64,000 bases of DNA from Synechocystis sp. PCC 7509. GTDB taxonomy: Bacteria; Cyanobacteriota; Cyanobacteriia; Cyanobacteriales; Chroococcidiopsidaceae. The DNA lies in the NCBI RefSeq assembly GCF_000332075.2, contig NZ_ALVU02000001.1, positions 3,670,324-3,734,323 of the forward strand, read 5' to 3'. The notes beneath the pieces were generated by a model. That model did not search any database and was not told the DNA's origin. It was given only the letters and a program-made list of their open reading frames with translations. Of this stretch, positions 19,001 to 27,881 are shown piece after piece. Within the stretch, counting starts at the first letter, position 1; every line of letters starts with the position of its first letter. The position numbers were made by a program, and so were the translations under genes.

Positions 19001-19943
19001 TAAGATTACTAGATAATTGAACCCGCAAAACTAAAGTATTGACAAAAAAGCCAATTAATGGCTCTAGTTCGGCTCGATTTCGATTAGCAATGGGAGAACC
19101 TACAGCAATATCTGTTTGTCCTGTGTAACGATATAACAGTGTTTGCAAGGCTGCTAAAACCGTCATAAATAATGTAACCCCCTTTTGCTGGTTAAAGGCG
19201 GATAAAGATGCGCTGAGGCTGTGTGAAAGAGCTAAAAAGTTGTAGGTTGCACCTTTGTAAGTTTGGGTAGAATTACGAATGCGATTGCACGGTAAATTTA
19301 AACTTGGTAAATCGGCGAGTTGTGTCTTCCAGTAAGGTAATTGTGACTCGATTATTTTTGGTAACTCTTGTTTTTGCCAAGCGGCGAAATCAGCATATTG
19401 GATTGGCAAATCGGGCAATAACGAAGTATTTGTACAAAAAGCAGCGTAAAGCGCGGTAATTTCCTTAATTAATACGCCAATTGACCAACCATCAGCAATA
19501 ATGTGATGCAGACTTAGCAATAAAATAGAATCGCTGGAATCTAGTTGAAATATCGTTACTCGTAGCAGCAAATCTGTACTAAGGTTGAAGGGAAGATGAG
19601 AAAATGCGATCGCTCTTTGTCTTGCAGTATCTTCTCGCTCAAGTATAGGTAAATGTTGCAAGTCTACAAGTTTCAGATTTATACTTGCACTCTCAGCAAT
19701 TACTTGATTTAACTCTCTTTTCTCCATTGCAAAGGTTGTCCGCAAAACTTCATGACGGCGGATTATTTCGTTAAAGGTTTGTTTTAAAGCGGTTAAATTT
19801 AAGTTTCCAGTTAGACGAATCGCCGCAGAGACGTTGTAAAAAGGATTATTTGGTACTAATTGGCTGAGAAACCAAAGCCTTTGTTGAGCAAAAGAAGCCG
19901 GAAAAACAAAAACTTCATCGGTAGAAATAGGATGAGTATGCAA
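16002..19943 (-). CDS. NRPS terminal module: C-A-T-TE
   Basis: 1313 residues. The condensation domain (HHIIADG near 148) is followed by an adenylation domain (A3 TSGSTGQPKG near 612; A10 NGKVDRNAL near 942) and a carrier domain (GGDSLL near 1000). A type I thioesterase follows, with GWSFGG near 1121 and catalytic His in GNHLTML near 1290, so this is the last and releasing module. By eye the specificity code is D-A-F-T-I-A-A-I-W-K, closest to aromatic (Phe-type) codes but with an unusual W. It starts at TTG, three bases after the stop of the previous gene; its ribosome site (GGGAG) overlaps that gene's last codons, which indicates coupling. About nine residues near 821-829 come from an inserted palindromic repeat. 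Confidence 0.93.
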   Translation of the reverse strand: MHTHPISTDEVFVFPASFAQQRLWFLSQLVPNNPFYNVSAAIRLTGNLNLTALKQTFNEIIRRHEVLRTTFAMEKRELNQVIAESASINLKLVDLQHLPILEREDTARQRAIAFSHLPFNLSTDLLLRVTIFQLDSSDSILLLSLHHIIADGWSIGVLIKEITALYAAFCTNTSLLPDLPIQYADFAAWQKQELPKIIESQLPYWKTQLADLPSLNLPCNRIRNSTQTYKGATYNFLALSHSLSASLSAFNQQKGVTLFMTVLAALQTLLYRYTGQTDIAVGSPIANRNRAELEPLIGFFVNTLVLRVQLSSNLTFLELLAKVKQVTIDAYAHQDLPFEKLVQELQPARDLSKHPLFQVAISLQNTPITALELPELTLNPFEIENGTSKLDLELNFWESSAGLEAQITYSTDLCDRSTILRMAGHLQTLLAGIIYNPQQTLAELPILTATERQQLLIDWNNTQQNYPDKCIQQIFEEQVNNNPSAIALVHNNEQITYQQLNEQSNQIAHHLQNLGVVPDVIVGICLEKSPLIIIAILGILKAGGAYLPIDPEYPKARSRFMLEDSQITILITQNSLFTEEWEHKLVFIEDLAIALQNKYNPTSPVKAANLAYAIYTSGSTGQPKGVLIEHRGLSNVIHAQRQTFDLKPQHRILQFASISFDASIFEIVMGLANGASLYLIPEKSRLGASLTTYLRYHSITHATLPPAVLTTLVAEQLPALQTLILAGEAWTGDIEKWTKNRRLFNAYGLTETSIWSTIAEIGDSISIGNAIANTQVYVLDSNYQPVPIGIPGELYIGGVGIARGYLNRPELTAKSFIPNPFVETLQCNVSPPKFYKTGDLVRYLPNGKLEFLGRIDHQVKIRGYRIELGEIESLLLQHPAIQAVTVITQETAANTQLVAYIVFHPNLNLSTAQLSDFLKEKLPNYSIPSAFVILSSLPLTPNGKVDRNALKSPNISTNKSFVAPRNATESTLTTFWAQTLKLEQVGIQDSFFELGGDSLLAIQLLDQINQHFHQNLPLSALFSAPTVEQFAPNIEKNYIWSPIVPLQPQGAKTPFFCIHPIFGVVLPYYELATHLGKNQPFYALQPCGLDGLQPPLTSIAEMATCYIKALRQIQPKGAYQLGGWSFGGLVAFEMAQQLHQAGETVSKLAIFDTLAPIPSNQPSIWESLNFLITTVPGSIYPFVLDYWELICDSYLKQIFSPHGWTSLLEKATVNSLFPQETRLRMLDELTIERIMRIFWANSQATVNYAPQSYPGAIALFKSNEPLTTTDTTLGWSQLTNSVELHSIPGNHLTMLKTPNVQALAKQLNKYLTA
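17455..17480. repeat. Palindromic repeat, family B, inserted in frame within the NRPS adenylation domain
   Basis: GAGACGTTGCA and TGCAACGTCTC form perfect 11-bp arms around one base and are followed by TAC, matching the intergenic copy at 3137-3161 in design. It encodes roughly VETLQCNVS between the conserved NPF and FYKTGD segments. The sister modules in this operon have only a few residues, or unrelated ones, at this point. Confidence 0.75.
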
Positions 19944-19946
19944 GAA

Positions 19947-22900
19947 TTATCTCCCTAAGTTTTCAGGATTTTTGAGAGACGATCGCAAACGGCGATGAGC
20001 ATCACGAGAAAGCGGTACAATCCCTATGTCTGGCTGAGTTTTTTGGCTGCTTTGTAAGGTTTCGATAGTTTTAGCTAAAGGCACAATTTGAGGAGTTTCA
20101 AAGACTTTTTGCAAAGGTAACTCGACGCCGAAAGTCTCGCGGATGCGGGAAGTTAGTTGAGTAGCGAGTAAAGAATGTCCCCCCAACTGAAAGAAATTAT
20201 CGTCAATACCAACATTTTTTAGTCCTAGCAATTCTGCCCAAATATTTGCTAGTTTTTGTTGAGTAGGTGATGTAGGTGAAACTGCATTTTTGCCCCAATT
20301 TGGTACAGGAAGGGCGCGACGATTGACTTTACCATTAGTTGTTAAAGGTATTTTCTCTAACACTACAAAGGCAGCAGGTATCATATAATCGGGTAGATTT
20401 TGCTGGAGATAATGTTGTAACTGGGGGATGATTTGACGCGCCAATTGTGCTTGTAAAGGATTATTTGCGTCGGTTTTAGTTATATGTCTTTCTTTTATAA
20501 CTCCTGGAGTCGCTTTTTGACTAATACTTTGAAAAATCACATCATAGCAACCTGTAGCATCGGTATTTATCCAACTAACTTCGACAGTATAAGGAAGTTT
20601 ATTTAACTTATACCAATCTTCCGGCTCAATTCCCGATGTTTCTAACTGTTGCAATTCTTCGCGCATTTGATGGGCGTTTTGAGGCGATTCTGTATCATTA
20701 GTTAGCCATTGAGCGGTTTTAACGGCGGTTATAACACGAGAATTGGGAATTTTTGTTACTTGTAGAATAGCTGGCTGATTTTCGAGTAAATATTGACTTA
20801 CTTTGGAAATGCTTAGGTTATCTTGCTCCCAATCAAGTTGACAATCGGGAGTTGGGGTTTTTTGAGATTCAATATGCAAGATGGCGTTGTAGCGAAATTG
20901 GGTTAGTTCATTGCGATCCGCGCGATCGCATTCCCGTGTAAGCTGTACTTGGACGTGACTAATTTTTTTAAAGCGCTGTTTCAATGCGGGAAAGAAAGCC
21001 GGATCGATAACTAATTCCGTCTCTTGAAATAATGCTGCTTGTAACTGTTGCTGTAACTGCTCTTTAGACGAATCCCCCTCCGAATGTTGTAGTTGTACGG
21101 CGGCGTGAAAAGCTGACAATAGTTGTAAGTTTCGTACATCTCCAATAAATATAAATCCTCCAGGGGTGACGGTTTCAATTGCTTTCTCTAATACTTGCAA
21201 TAGGTAATCGAGGCTAGGAAAATATTGGATTACAGAATTAAGAATCACTGCATCAAAAGAGTTTGCAGCTATTCCAGTAAAATCTGTTGCTAGTTGTTGC
21301 AGCAATTTAACTTGTGGTAAGGGTTGCAATAAAGGCTTTAAATATTGAATGGATGCGGCGGAAAAATCGGTTGCTACATATTCGCTGCAATGAGGCGCAA
21401 TTTTAAACAGCAACAAACCCGTACCGCAACCAATCTCTAACACTCGCTCTGGTTGTAATGCTAAAATTTGCTCTACGCGACTATTTACCCATGTCTGCAT
21501 TTGCTCGGTAGGTATGGGAAGCCCTGTATAACTACTATTCCAACCGATAATATTAAAATTAGATTCCTTTGCAGATTGGCTATAAGTGCGATTGTAGAGA
21601 TTTTCCCATTGTAATACTAGCTCTAATTGCAACTGCTGTTCTACTGTTGTTTGAGGGACAATGTAGGCAATAATGCGATCGCTATTAACAAGTGCGATCG
21701 CATTTTCAACCATTGGATGCTGTTTTAACACTGTTTCTATTTCGCCTAACTCTATCCGAAACCCGCGAATTTTTACTTGCTCGTCAATGCGCCCAATAAA
21801 TTCTAAACTTCCATCATGACGATAAAGGGCGAGATCCCCAGTTTTGTATAAGCGATTATTTGCAAAAGGATTGTTAATAAACCTCTCTGCTGTTAATTCT
21901 GCTTGATTCAAATAACCCCGCGCTATACCATCCCCAGCAATGTAAATCTCGCCAACAACGCCAATGGGGACGGGAAAAAGGCGATTGCTTAATAAATAAA
22001 TCTGTGTATTCGTTACAGGACGACCGATAGAGGGATTTTCATCCGAAACCATCAATTTAGTCGTCGTCGCCCATATAGTCGTCTCTGTCAGTCCGTAGGC
22101 GTTAAATAGACGGCGATCTGTTGCCCATTGTTGGACAATTTCTGTTGTACAAGCTTCACCACCAGCAATAACCGTTTGCAGTAAAGGTAATTTGGACGCG
22201 GGTAAAACGGCTAAAACTGATGGAGAAATGATCGTTGTATTGATCGCGTTTGTCTGCAAAAATTCTATTAAATCTTTTCCTGGTAACTGGGCTTTTTTGG
22301 GGGGAATGTAGAGAGTTGCACCAACGCCAAAAGCAAGTAATATTTCAAAAATAGAAGCATCGAAGCATAAAGAGCTAAATTGTAAAATCCGGTTATGCGA
22401 TCGCAATTCAAAAGCTTTTATCTGTCCTACAACTACATTACACAATCCGCGATGCTCAATTAAAACTCCTTTTGGTTGTCCTGTCGAGCCAGATGTATAA
22501 ATAATGTAAGCAAGATTATCTAGATTTGCGCTGCTGGTGGGATTTTCGGTGCTGTAAGCGTCGATATTTTCGTCTGTATCCAAGCAGATTAGTTTGATGT
22601 CTGCAAATAGCGATGTTAAAGACTGCTGAGTTAAAACTACTTTTACTTGTGTATCGGTAAGCATAAACTCTCTACGGCTTTGGGGATAATTTGGATCTAT
22701 TGGTACATAAGCGCCACCCGCTTTAAAAATCCCTAGTATCCCGACAATCATTTCTAGCGACTTCTCAACGCAAATCCCTACTAAACTTTCTGGCTTAATT
22801 CCCAACTCTTGCAAGTAATGCGCTAATTGATTAGCTCTATGATTCAATTGTTGGTAGGTTAGTGTTTGATTGTCGAAGACTAGAGCGATCGCATTTGGTG

Positions 22901-24512
22901 ATTTTTCGGCTTGCTCCTCAAACAGTTGATGAAATAATTTATCGCTATAACTACAGCTAGTTTGATTCCATTCTTCTAATAACTGATGGCTTTCTGCATC
23001 ACTCAATAAAGGTAAATCGGCTATGGGAATATCAGGATTTGCCACAATTGCTGTAAGTAATGTTTGAAAATGAGCGAGAAACTGAGAAATTGTGTTTTTA
23101 TCGAATAAATCGGTATTGTAAGCCAAAAAACCGCTAATTCCCTCGCTTTTTTCCTCCCATAATCCACTTAATCCGTAACTTTGCTCCCACAAATGCAACT
23201 CTAAATCGAATCTTGTAGTAGTAACCTCAAACTGCAAAGGATTTAAGGTTATTCCTGGTAACTCCAAAGGTTGCATTGGGGCATTTTGGAGCGCGAAAAC
23301 CACCTGAAACAAAGGGTTTCGGCTCAAATCTCTTTCAGGGTGCAATTCTTCTACTAGCTTCTCAAAAGGTAAATCTTGGCGATCGTAAGCTTCTATTGTC
23401 TTCTCTCGCACTCGTCCTAGCAATTCCCTAAAGGTAGGATTGTTAGATAAATCTGTGCGTAATACTAAACTATTCACAAAGAAGCCAATCAAAGGTTCTA
23501 ATTCTGCTCGATTGCGATTTGCGATCGCAGATCCAACTACAATATCTTCTTGTCCTGTATAACGACTCAGCAATACTTGAAAAGCTGCAAGCATTGTCAT
23601 AAATAAGGTTGAGCCTGTTTGCTTGCTTAAAGTTTTTAATCCCGCGCTCAAAGCTGGAGATAAAGAGATATTTTGTGTCGCACCTTTATAGCTTTGCACT
23701 CCTTTTCGTGGTTTTGTAGGCAAATTTAGCATCGGAAGGTCAGCAAGTTGAGCTTTCCAGTAAGATAATTGACTTTCTAAAACTTCTCCTTGCAAATACT
23801 TTCTTTGCCAAAATGCGAAGTCTGCGTATTGAATAGCTAAGGGTGGTAAAGGTTGATTTGTATACAGTAGTCCAATTTCCCGAATTAATACCCCCAGTGA
23901 CCAACCATCAGCAACGATATGATGGAGATTGAGCAGTAAAACATATTCATCTTCGCTTAACTGCAATAGTTTGACGCGCAACAACAACTCTTTGGCTAAG
24001 TTAAACGGATGCTGGGCTTCTTGTGTAGCAATGTTTTGAGCGGCGGCTTGTCTTTCTGTTACGGGTAAATGCTGCAAATCTACTACAGGCAAAGATACAT
24101 CAATTTGGGGAGATGCGATCGCTATTGGTTGTCCGTTAACTTCAACAAAGTTGGTACGCAAAGCTTCATGACGTTGGACAATTTTATTAAAGGCTTGTTT
24201 TAAAGCTAAATAATCTAGCTTTCCACTAAGACGCAAAGCCGCAGGTATATTGTAAAAAGGATTTTCGGGAATAAGCTTGTCTAAAAACCACAACCTTTGT
24301 TGAGCGAAAGATAAACAAGTGCGATTAGTTTGGGGTATTAAAGGAGGAGATGGACTAAGTAAAGCAATTAACTGTGACTTGTATTTGATGATATGCGATC
24401 GCATTTCCTCTGTTAAAATTCCTTGAGGAGCGTTACATTGCAAGCTTTCCCCTTCTACAAACACCTGAATATCTAAACGTCGTAAATCCGCCAATAATTC
24501 AATAGCACTCAA
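19947..24512 (-). CDS. NRPS middle module with TubC-like docking domain and embedded methyltransferase: C-A(MT)-T
   Basis: 1521 residues. Residues 1-55 resemble a TubC N-terminal docking domain. A condensation domain (HHIVADG near 197) is followed by an adenylation domain (TSGSTGQPKG near 670) that is interrupted after A8 (FRIELGEIE) by a SAM methyltransferase (VLEIGCGTG near 1024). A9-A10 (NGKVNRRAL near 1397) and a carrier domain (GGHSLLA near 1445) follow. Methyltransferases in this position usually N-methylate the bound amino acid. The code read by eye is D-A-F-I-I-G-A-I-W-K, hydrophobic but not clearly assignable. The start ATG overlaps the previous stop by 4 bp. The docking domain should recognise the C terminus of the upstream subunit. 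Confidence 0.93.
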   Translation of the reverse strand: MSAIELLADLRRLDIQVFVEGESLQCNAPQGILTEEMRSHIIKYKSQLIALLSPSPPLIPQTNRTCLSFAQQRLWFLDKLIPENPFYNIPAALRLSGKLDYLALKQAFNKIVQRHEALRTNFVEVNGQPIAIASPQIDVSLPVVDLQHLPVTERQAAAQNIATQEAQHPFNLAKELLLRVKLLQLSEDEYVLLLNLHHIVADGWSLGVLIREIGLLYTNQPLPPLAIQYADFAFWQRKYLQGEVLESQLSYWKAQLADLPMLNLPTKPRKGVQSYKGATQNISLSPALSAGLKTLSKQTGSTLFMTMLAAFQVLLSRYTGQEDIVVGSAIANRNRAELEPLIGFFVNSLVLRTDLSNNPTFRELLGRVREKTIEAYDRQDLPFEKLVEELHPERDLSRNPLFQVVFALQNAPMQPLELPGITLNPLQFEVTTTRFDLELHLWEQSYGLSGLWEEKSEGISGFLAYNTDLFDKNTISQFLAHFQTLLTAIVANPDIPIADLPLLSDAESHQLLEEWNQTSCSYSDKLFHQLFEEQAEKSPNAIALVFDNQTLTYQQLNHRANQLAHYLQELGIKPESLVGICVEKSLEMIVGILGIFKAGGAYVPIDPNYPQSRREFMLTDTQVKVVLTQQSLTSLFADIKLICLDTDENIDAYSTENPTSSANLDNLAYIIYTSGSTGQPKGVLIEHRGLCNVVVGQIKAFELRSHNRILQFSSLCFDASIFEILLAFGVGATLYIPPKKAQLPGKDLIEFLQTNAINTTIISPSVLAVLPASKLPLLQTVIAGGEACTTEIVQQWATDRRLFNAYGLTETTIWATTTKLMVSDENPSIGRPVTNTQIYLLSNRLFPVPIGVVGEIYIAGDGIARGYLNQAELTAERFINNPFANNRLYKTGDLALYRHDGSLEFIGRIDEQVKIRGFRIELGEIETVLKQHPMVENAIALVNSDRIIAYIVPQTTVEQQLQLELVLQWENLYNRTYSQSAKESNFNIIGWNSSYTGLPIPTEQMQTWVNSRVEQILALQPERVLEIGCGTGLLLFKIAPHCSEYVATDFSAASIQYLKPLLQPLPQVKLLQQLATDFTGIAANSFDAVILNSVIQYFPSLDYLLQVLEKAIETVTPGGFIFIGDVRNLQLLSAFHAAVQLQHSEGDSSKEQLQQQLQAALFQETELVIDPAFFPALKQRFKKISHVQVQLTRECDRADRNELTQFRYNAILHIESQKTPTPDCQLDWEQDNLSISKVSQYLLENQPAILQVTKIPNSRVITAVKTAQWLTNDTESPQNAHQMREELQQLETSGIEPEDWYKLNKLPYTVEVSWINTDATGCYDVIFQSISQKATPGVIKERHITKTDANNPLQAQLARQIIPQLQHYLQQNLPDYMIPAAFVVLEKIPLTTNGKVNRRALPVPNWGKNAVSPTSPTQQKLANIWAELLGLKNVGIDDNFFQLGGHSLLATQLTSRIRETFGVELPLQKVFETPQIVPLAKTIETLQSSQKTQPDIGIVPLSRDAHRRLRSSLKNPENLGR

Positions 24513-27500
24513 AACTCTACCTCCTCTCGATTAGTAGTATTTTTGCTACTGGCTATATATTCCGCAAGTCCTAAAATAGTTGGAGTTTCAAACACTCTTT
24601 TTAGCGGTACTTGTACGCCAAAACTCTCGCGGATTCTAGAAACTAGCTGTGTTGCAAGTAGTGAATGTCCACCTAATTCAAAAAAGTTATCGCCAATCCC
24701 TGCGTTAACGCCTAATAATCCATTCCATAACTCTAATAATTGGACTTCAACGGAGTTACGCGGAGTTTTGTTAGAGATATTTTGTGTAAAATCTGGTGTA
24801 GGAAGGGATAAGCGGTCTACTTTACCATTGATTGTTAAAGGTAATTTCTCCAAAAATACAAAAACCGCCGGAATCGAATAGTTTGGTAACTTTGCTTGCA
24901 AAAACTCTTTCAATTGCGAGCTTTTTAGTTGTACCGAAGCAACGATATAAGCAACTAAACTCTCATCTTTAACTACAACGACACTTTCTTTTACTTGGGG
25001 ATGCTGATTAATTACCGTTTCAACTTCCCCCAATTCAATCCGAAAACCCCGCAACTTTACTAAATCATCTTTACGTCCAATAAATTCTAAATTCCCATCG
25101 GGTAAATATCGCCCAAAATCGCCAGTTTTGTACAAACGCGCTGATTTAAGCCAAGGATGAGCAATAAATTGTTGCGCTGTTAATTCAGGGCGATTAAAAT
25201 AACCTTGCGCCAAACCATCGCCACCAATATAGATTTCTCCTGCAACTCCTACAGGTACAGGGTTTAAATAGTTATCTAATAAATATATTTGCGTATTTGC
25301 GATCGCCTTTCCAATCGGTATAGTCTTTAATTGTGTTACATTCTCCACCTCGTACCAAGTAGTAAAGGTAGTATTTTCTGTAGGGCCATAGACGTGCAAC
25401 AAGTGCTGAGGCTTGCTTTCAAACACAGATTGCACCGATTTCACATCTACAACTTCACCGCCAAACAGCAAATATTTCAAATCTTTAAAAGCTGAGGGAA
25501 TTTCTCGCGCAATCTGGTTAAATAAAGCTGTAGTCAAAAATAAAATATCAATCTCTTGCTGTTGGAGAGTTTGAGCAAAATCTGGAGGAGAAAGCAAAGT
25601 TTCTCTATCAATCCCCACTAACTGCAATCCGTTTAAAAGTGCGCCCCAAATCTCAAAAGTCGCCGCATCAAAGGAAATATTGGCACATTGAGCAACTTTG
25701 TTGCATCCTTTCCAGGTGATGTAATTAGAATTAATTAATCTATTTACCGCTTGATGAGTTACAGCAACACCTTTAGGAATGCCTGTAGAGCCAGAAGTAT
25801 AAATTATATAAGCTAGAGTTGCGGCGGTGGATTGGTTAGGGAGATTTTCATGGCTTTGCAGTGCTAATTTTTGCCAATCTTTATCTAAACAAAGGATTTG
25901 CGTATTAAAAAAAAGGTGAGAAAAGCTACTATGGGTAACGATCGCACTTAAGCCCGTATCTTCTACCATAAACTGAAGTCGCTCTACAGGATAAGCTGGA
26001 TCTAATGGTACATAAGCGCCTCCAGCTTTAAGAATACCCAGCATTACAGATACCATTACAGGCGTTGATTCTAAGCAAATTCCAACTAATGAATCTTTAC
26101 CCACACCGAGTTTTTGCAAATAACGCGCCAGTTGATTGCTACCGTTATTTAGCTGCTGGTAAGTAACTTGACGATCTTTATAGTTAAGGGCGATCGCATT
26201 TGGATTATTATTTACCTGAATCTCAAACAACTGTTGAATAGACAGATGTTTTTGATAATCGCGCTGCGTCTGATTCCATTCCACCAAAATCAGATTTTTT
26301 TCAGCAACGCTCAATAAAGGCAAATCGGCTAACTTAGTATCAATATTCTCAACCGCGCCAGTTAACAGGGTTTGAAAGTGTTGAAGTAATAAAGCGATCG
26401 CATTCCCATCAAATAAAGCAGTATTGTAAACTAAAACTCCCCGCAATCCTGCCGATTGTTGCCATTTATCCCCCCACAAGCTTCTAAAATCTTCGCCGCA
26501 CTCCCACAAATAAAACTCCAAATCAAACCTAGCTGTTGTCGTCTCGATTTCTTTAAAAGGTGCAAGAGTCAACCCCGGCAACTCTAATTGCTCTATAGGG
26601 GCATTTTGCAGAGCAAACACGACCTGAAACAAAGGATTTTGATTTAAACTTCGTTCGGGGTGCAATTGCTCTACCAGCTTCTCAAAAGGCAAGTCTTGAT
26701 GAGCGTAAGCGCCTACAGCAACTTGCTTAACTCTGGCTAATAACTCTTTAAAACTAGGATTATTTGATAAATCAGTGCGAATAACTAAACTATTAGCAAA
26801 AAAACCGATCGCATCTTCCAATTCTCGGCGATTGCGGTTAGCAATGGGAGATCCGACAGCAATATCTGTTTGTCCAGTATAACGACACAACAAAGCCTGA
26901 AAAGCTGCAAGCAATGTCATATATAGGGTTACACCTTCTTGCTGACTAATAAAGGCGATTTTCTGCGCCAACTCTTGAGGTAATTCTAATAACTCCGTTG
27001 CACCCTTATAACTATGTTGTAAAGGACGATAGGGAGCAATTTCTAGCAAAGGTAGATTTTTTAACTGTGATTTCCAGTAAGTTAACTGTTTTTGTAACAC
27101 ATCTCCTTGCAAATATTCTTGCTGCCAATGGGCAAAATCTGCATACTGAATAGTTACTTCTTCCAGGGGGGAAGGTAAACCTTTACAAAAAGCAGTGTAA
27201 ATTATGCCCAATTCTCGAATTAGTAAAGCGCTTGACCATTCATCAAAGATTATGTGGTGTAATGCGATCGCTAATATATATTCTCCCGCCCCAATTTGCC
27301 ACAAATTTACCCTTAATAGCGTTCCCTGCTCTAAATTAAAAGGTTTTTGACTAAATACCGCGATTTCTTGCTGCGCTGCGGCTTCTCTTTCCCCTATAGG
27401 TAAAGGTTGTAAATCAATTAATTGTATAGATATTTGTAAATCCGGTAAAACAATCTGTACGGGTTTTCCGTCTACAGTGTCAAAATTAGTACGTAATACT

Positions 27501-27709
27501 TCATGACGACGGACAATTTCATTAAAGCTTGCTTCTAAAGCGGCAATATCCAGCAAACCAGTTAGCCGCAAGACATTCACCACGTTGTAGCAGGCAGAAT
27601 TAGGAAATAGGCGATCGAGAAACCATAGCCGTTGTTGTCCAAAGGATGCCGGAAAAACAAAAACTTCTTCGTCAGAAACATTGCACCGATGCGATCGCGC
27701 TAAAGTCAT
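24509..27709 (-). CDS. NRPS first module: C-A-T
   Basis: 1066 residues and the promoter-proximal gene of the operon. The condensation domain has HHIIFDEW near residues 150-157 instead of HHxxxDG: the catalytic second His and the Asp are kept but Gly is Glu. The adenylation domain follows (TSGSTGIPKG near 640, NGKVDRLSL near 960), then a carrier domain (GGHSLLA near 1014). The specificity code by eye is D-A-F-F-L-G-V-T-F-K, of the branched aliphatic (Val/Ile) type. A leading C domain in the first module suggests acylation of the first residue or docking to an upstream partner not encoded here. Its N terminus (EEVFVFPASF) closely resembles that of the terminal module, suggesting duplication. 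Confidence 0.92.
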   Translation of the reverse strand: MTLARSHRCNVSDEEVFVFPASFGQQRLWFLDRLFPNSACYNVVNVLRLTGLLDIAALEASFNEIVRRHEVLRTNFDTVDGKPVQIVLPDLQISIQLIDLQPLPIGEREAAAQQEIAVFSQKPFNLEQGTLLRVNLWQIGAGEYILAIALHHIIFDEWSSALLIRELGIIYTAFCKGLPSPLEEVTIQYADFAHWQQEYLQGDVLQKQLTYWKSQLKNLPLLEIAPYRPLQHSYKGATELLELPQELAQKIAFISQQEGVTLYMTLLAAFQALLCRYTGQTDIAVGSPIANRNRRELEDAIGFFANSLVIRTDLSNNPSFKELLARVKQVAVGAYAHQDLPFEKLVEQLHPERSLNQNPLFQVVFALQNAPIEQLELPGLTLAPFKEIETTTARFDLEFYLWECGEDFRSLWGDKWQQSAGLRGVLVYNTALFDGNAIALLLQHFQTLLTGAVENIDTKLADLPLLSVAEKNLILVEWNQTQRDYQKHLSIQQLFEIQVNNNPNAIALNYKDRQVTYQQLNNGSNQLARYLQKLGVGKDSLVGICLESTPVMVSVMLGILKAGGAYVPLDPAYPVERLQFMVEDTGLSAIVTHSSFSHLFFNTQILCLDKDWQKLALQSHENLPNQSTAATLAYIIYTSGSTGIPKGVAVTHQAVNRLINSNYITWKGCNKVAQCANISFDAATFEIWGALLNGLQLVGIDRETLLSPPDFAQTLQQQEIDILFLTTALFNQIAREIPSAFKDLKYLLFGGEVVDVKSVQSVFESKPQHLLHVYGPTENTTFTTWYEVENVTQLKTIPIGKAIANTQIYLLDNYLNPVPVGVAGEIYIGGDGLAQGYFNRPELTAQQFIAHPWLKSARLYKTGDFGRYLPDGNLEFIGRKDDLVKLRGFRIELGEVETVINQHPQVKESVVVVKDESLVAYIVASVQLKSSQLKEFLQAKLPNYSIPAVFVFLEKLPLTINGKVDRLSLPTPDFTQNISNKTPRNSVEVQLLELWNGLLGVNAGIGDNFFELGGHSLLATQLVSRIRESFGVQVPLKRVFETPTILGLAEYIASSKNTTNREEVEF

Positions 27710-27881
27710 TAGTTAGTTTACTGTTTTCTTAGCTAACTCTTTTTAACGGAGCGGCAACAAAAATAGCTCTACACTCAGACAGATTAACCAAAAACAAATT
27801 AAGAATTGTAGGTAAAGCTTTATAGGAAGCAATTTTAGTAACTTTTGGCTTTTGTAAATGTTAAATTCAGGTATTTTTAAA

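Noticed and set aside
24543-24881. 112-codon ORF antisense to the first NRPS gene
   Set aside because: Lies fully within a well-supported gene; the antisense frame is open because of codon bias.
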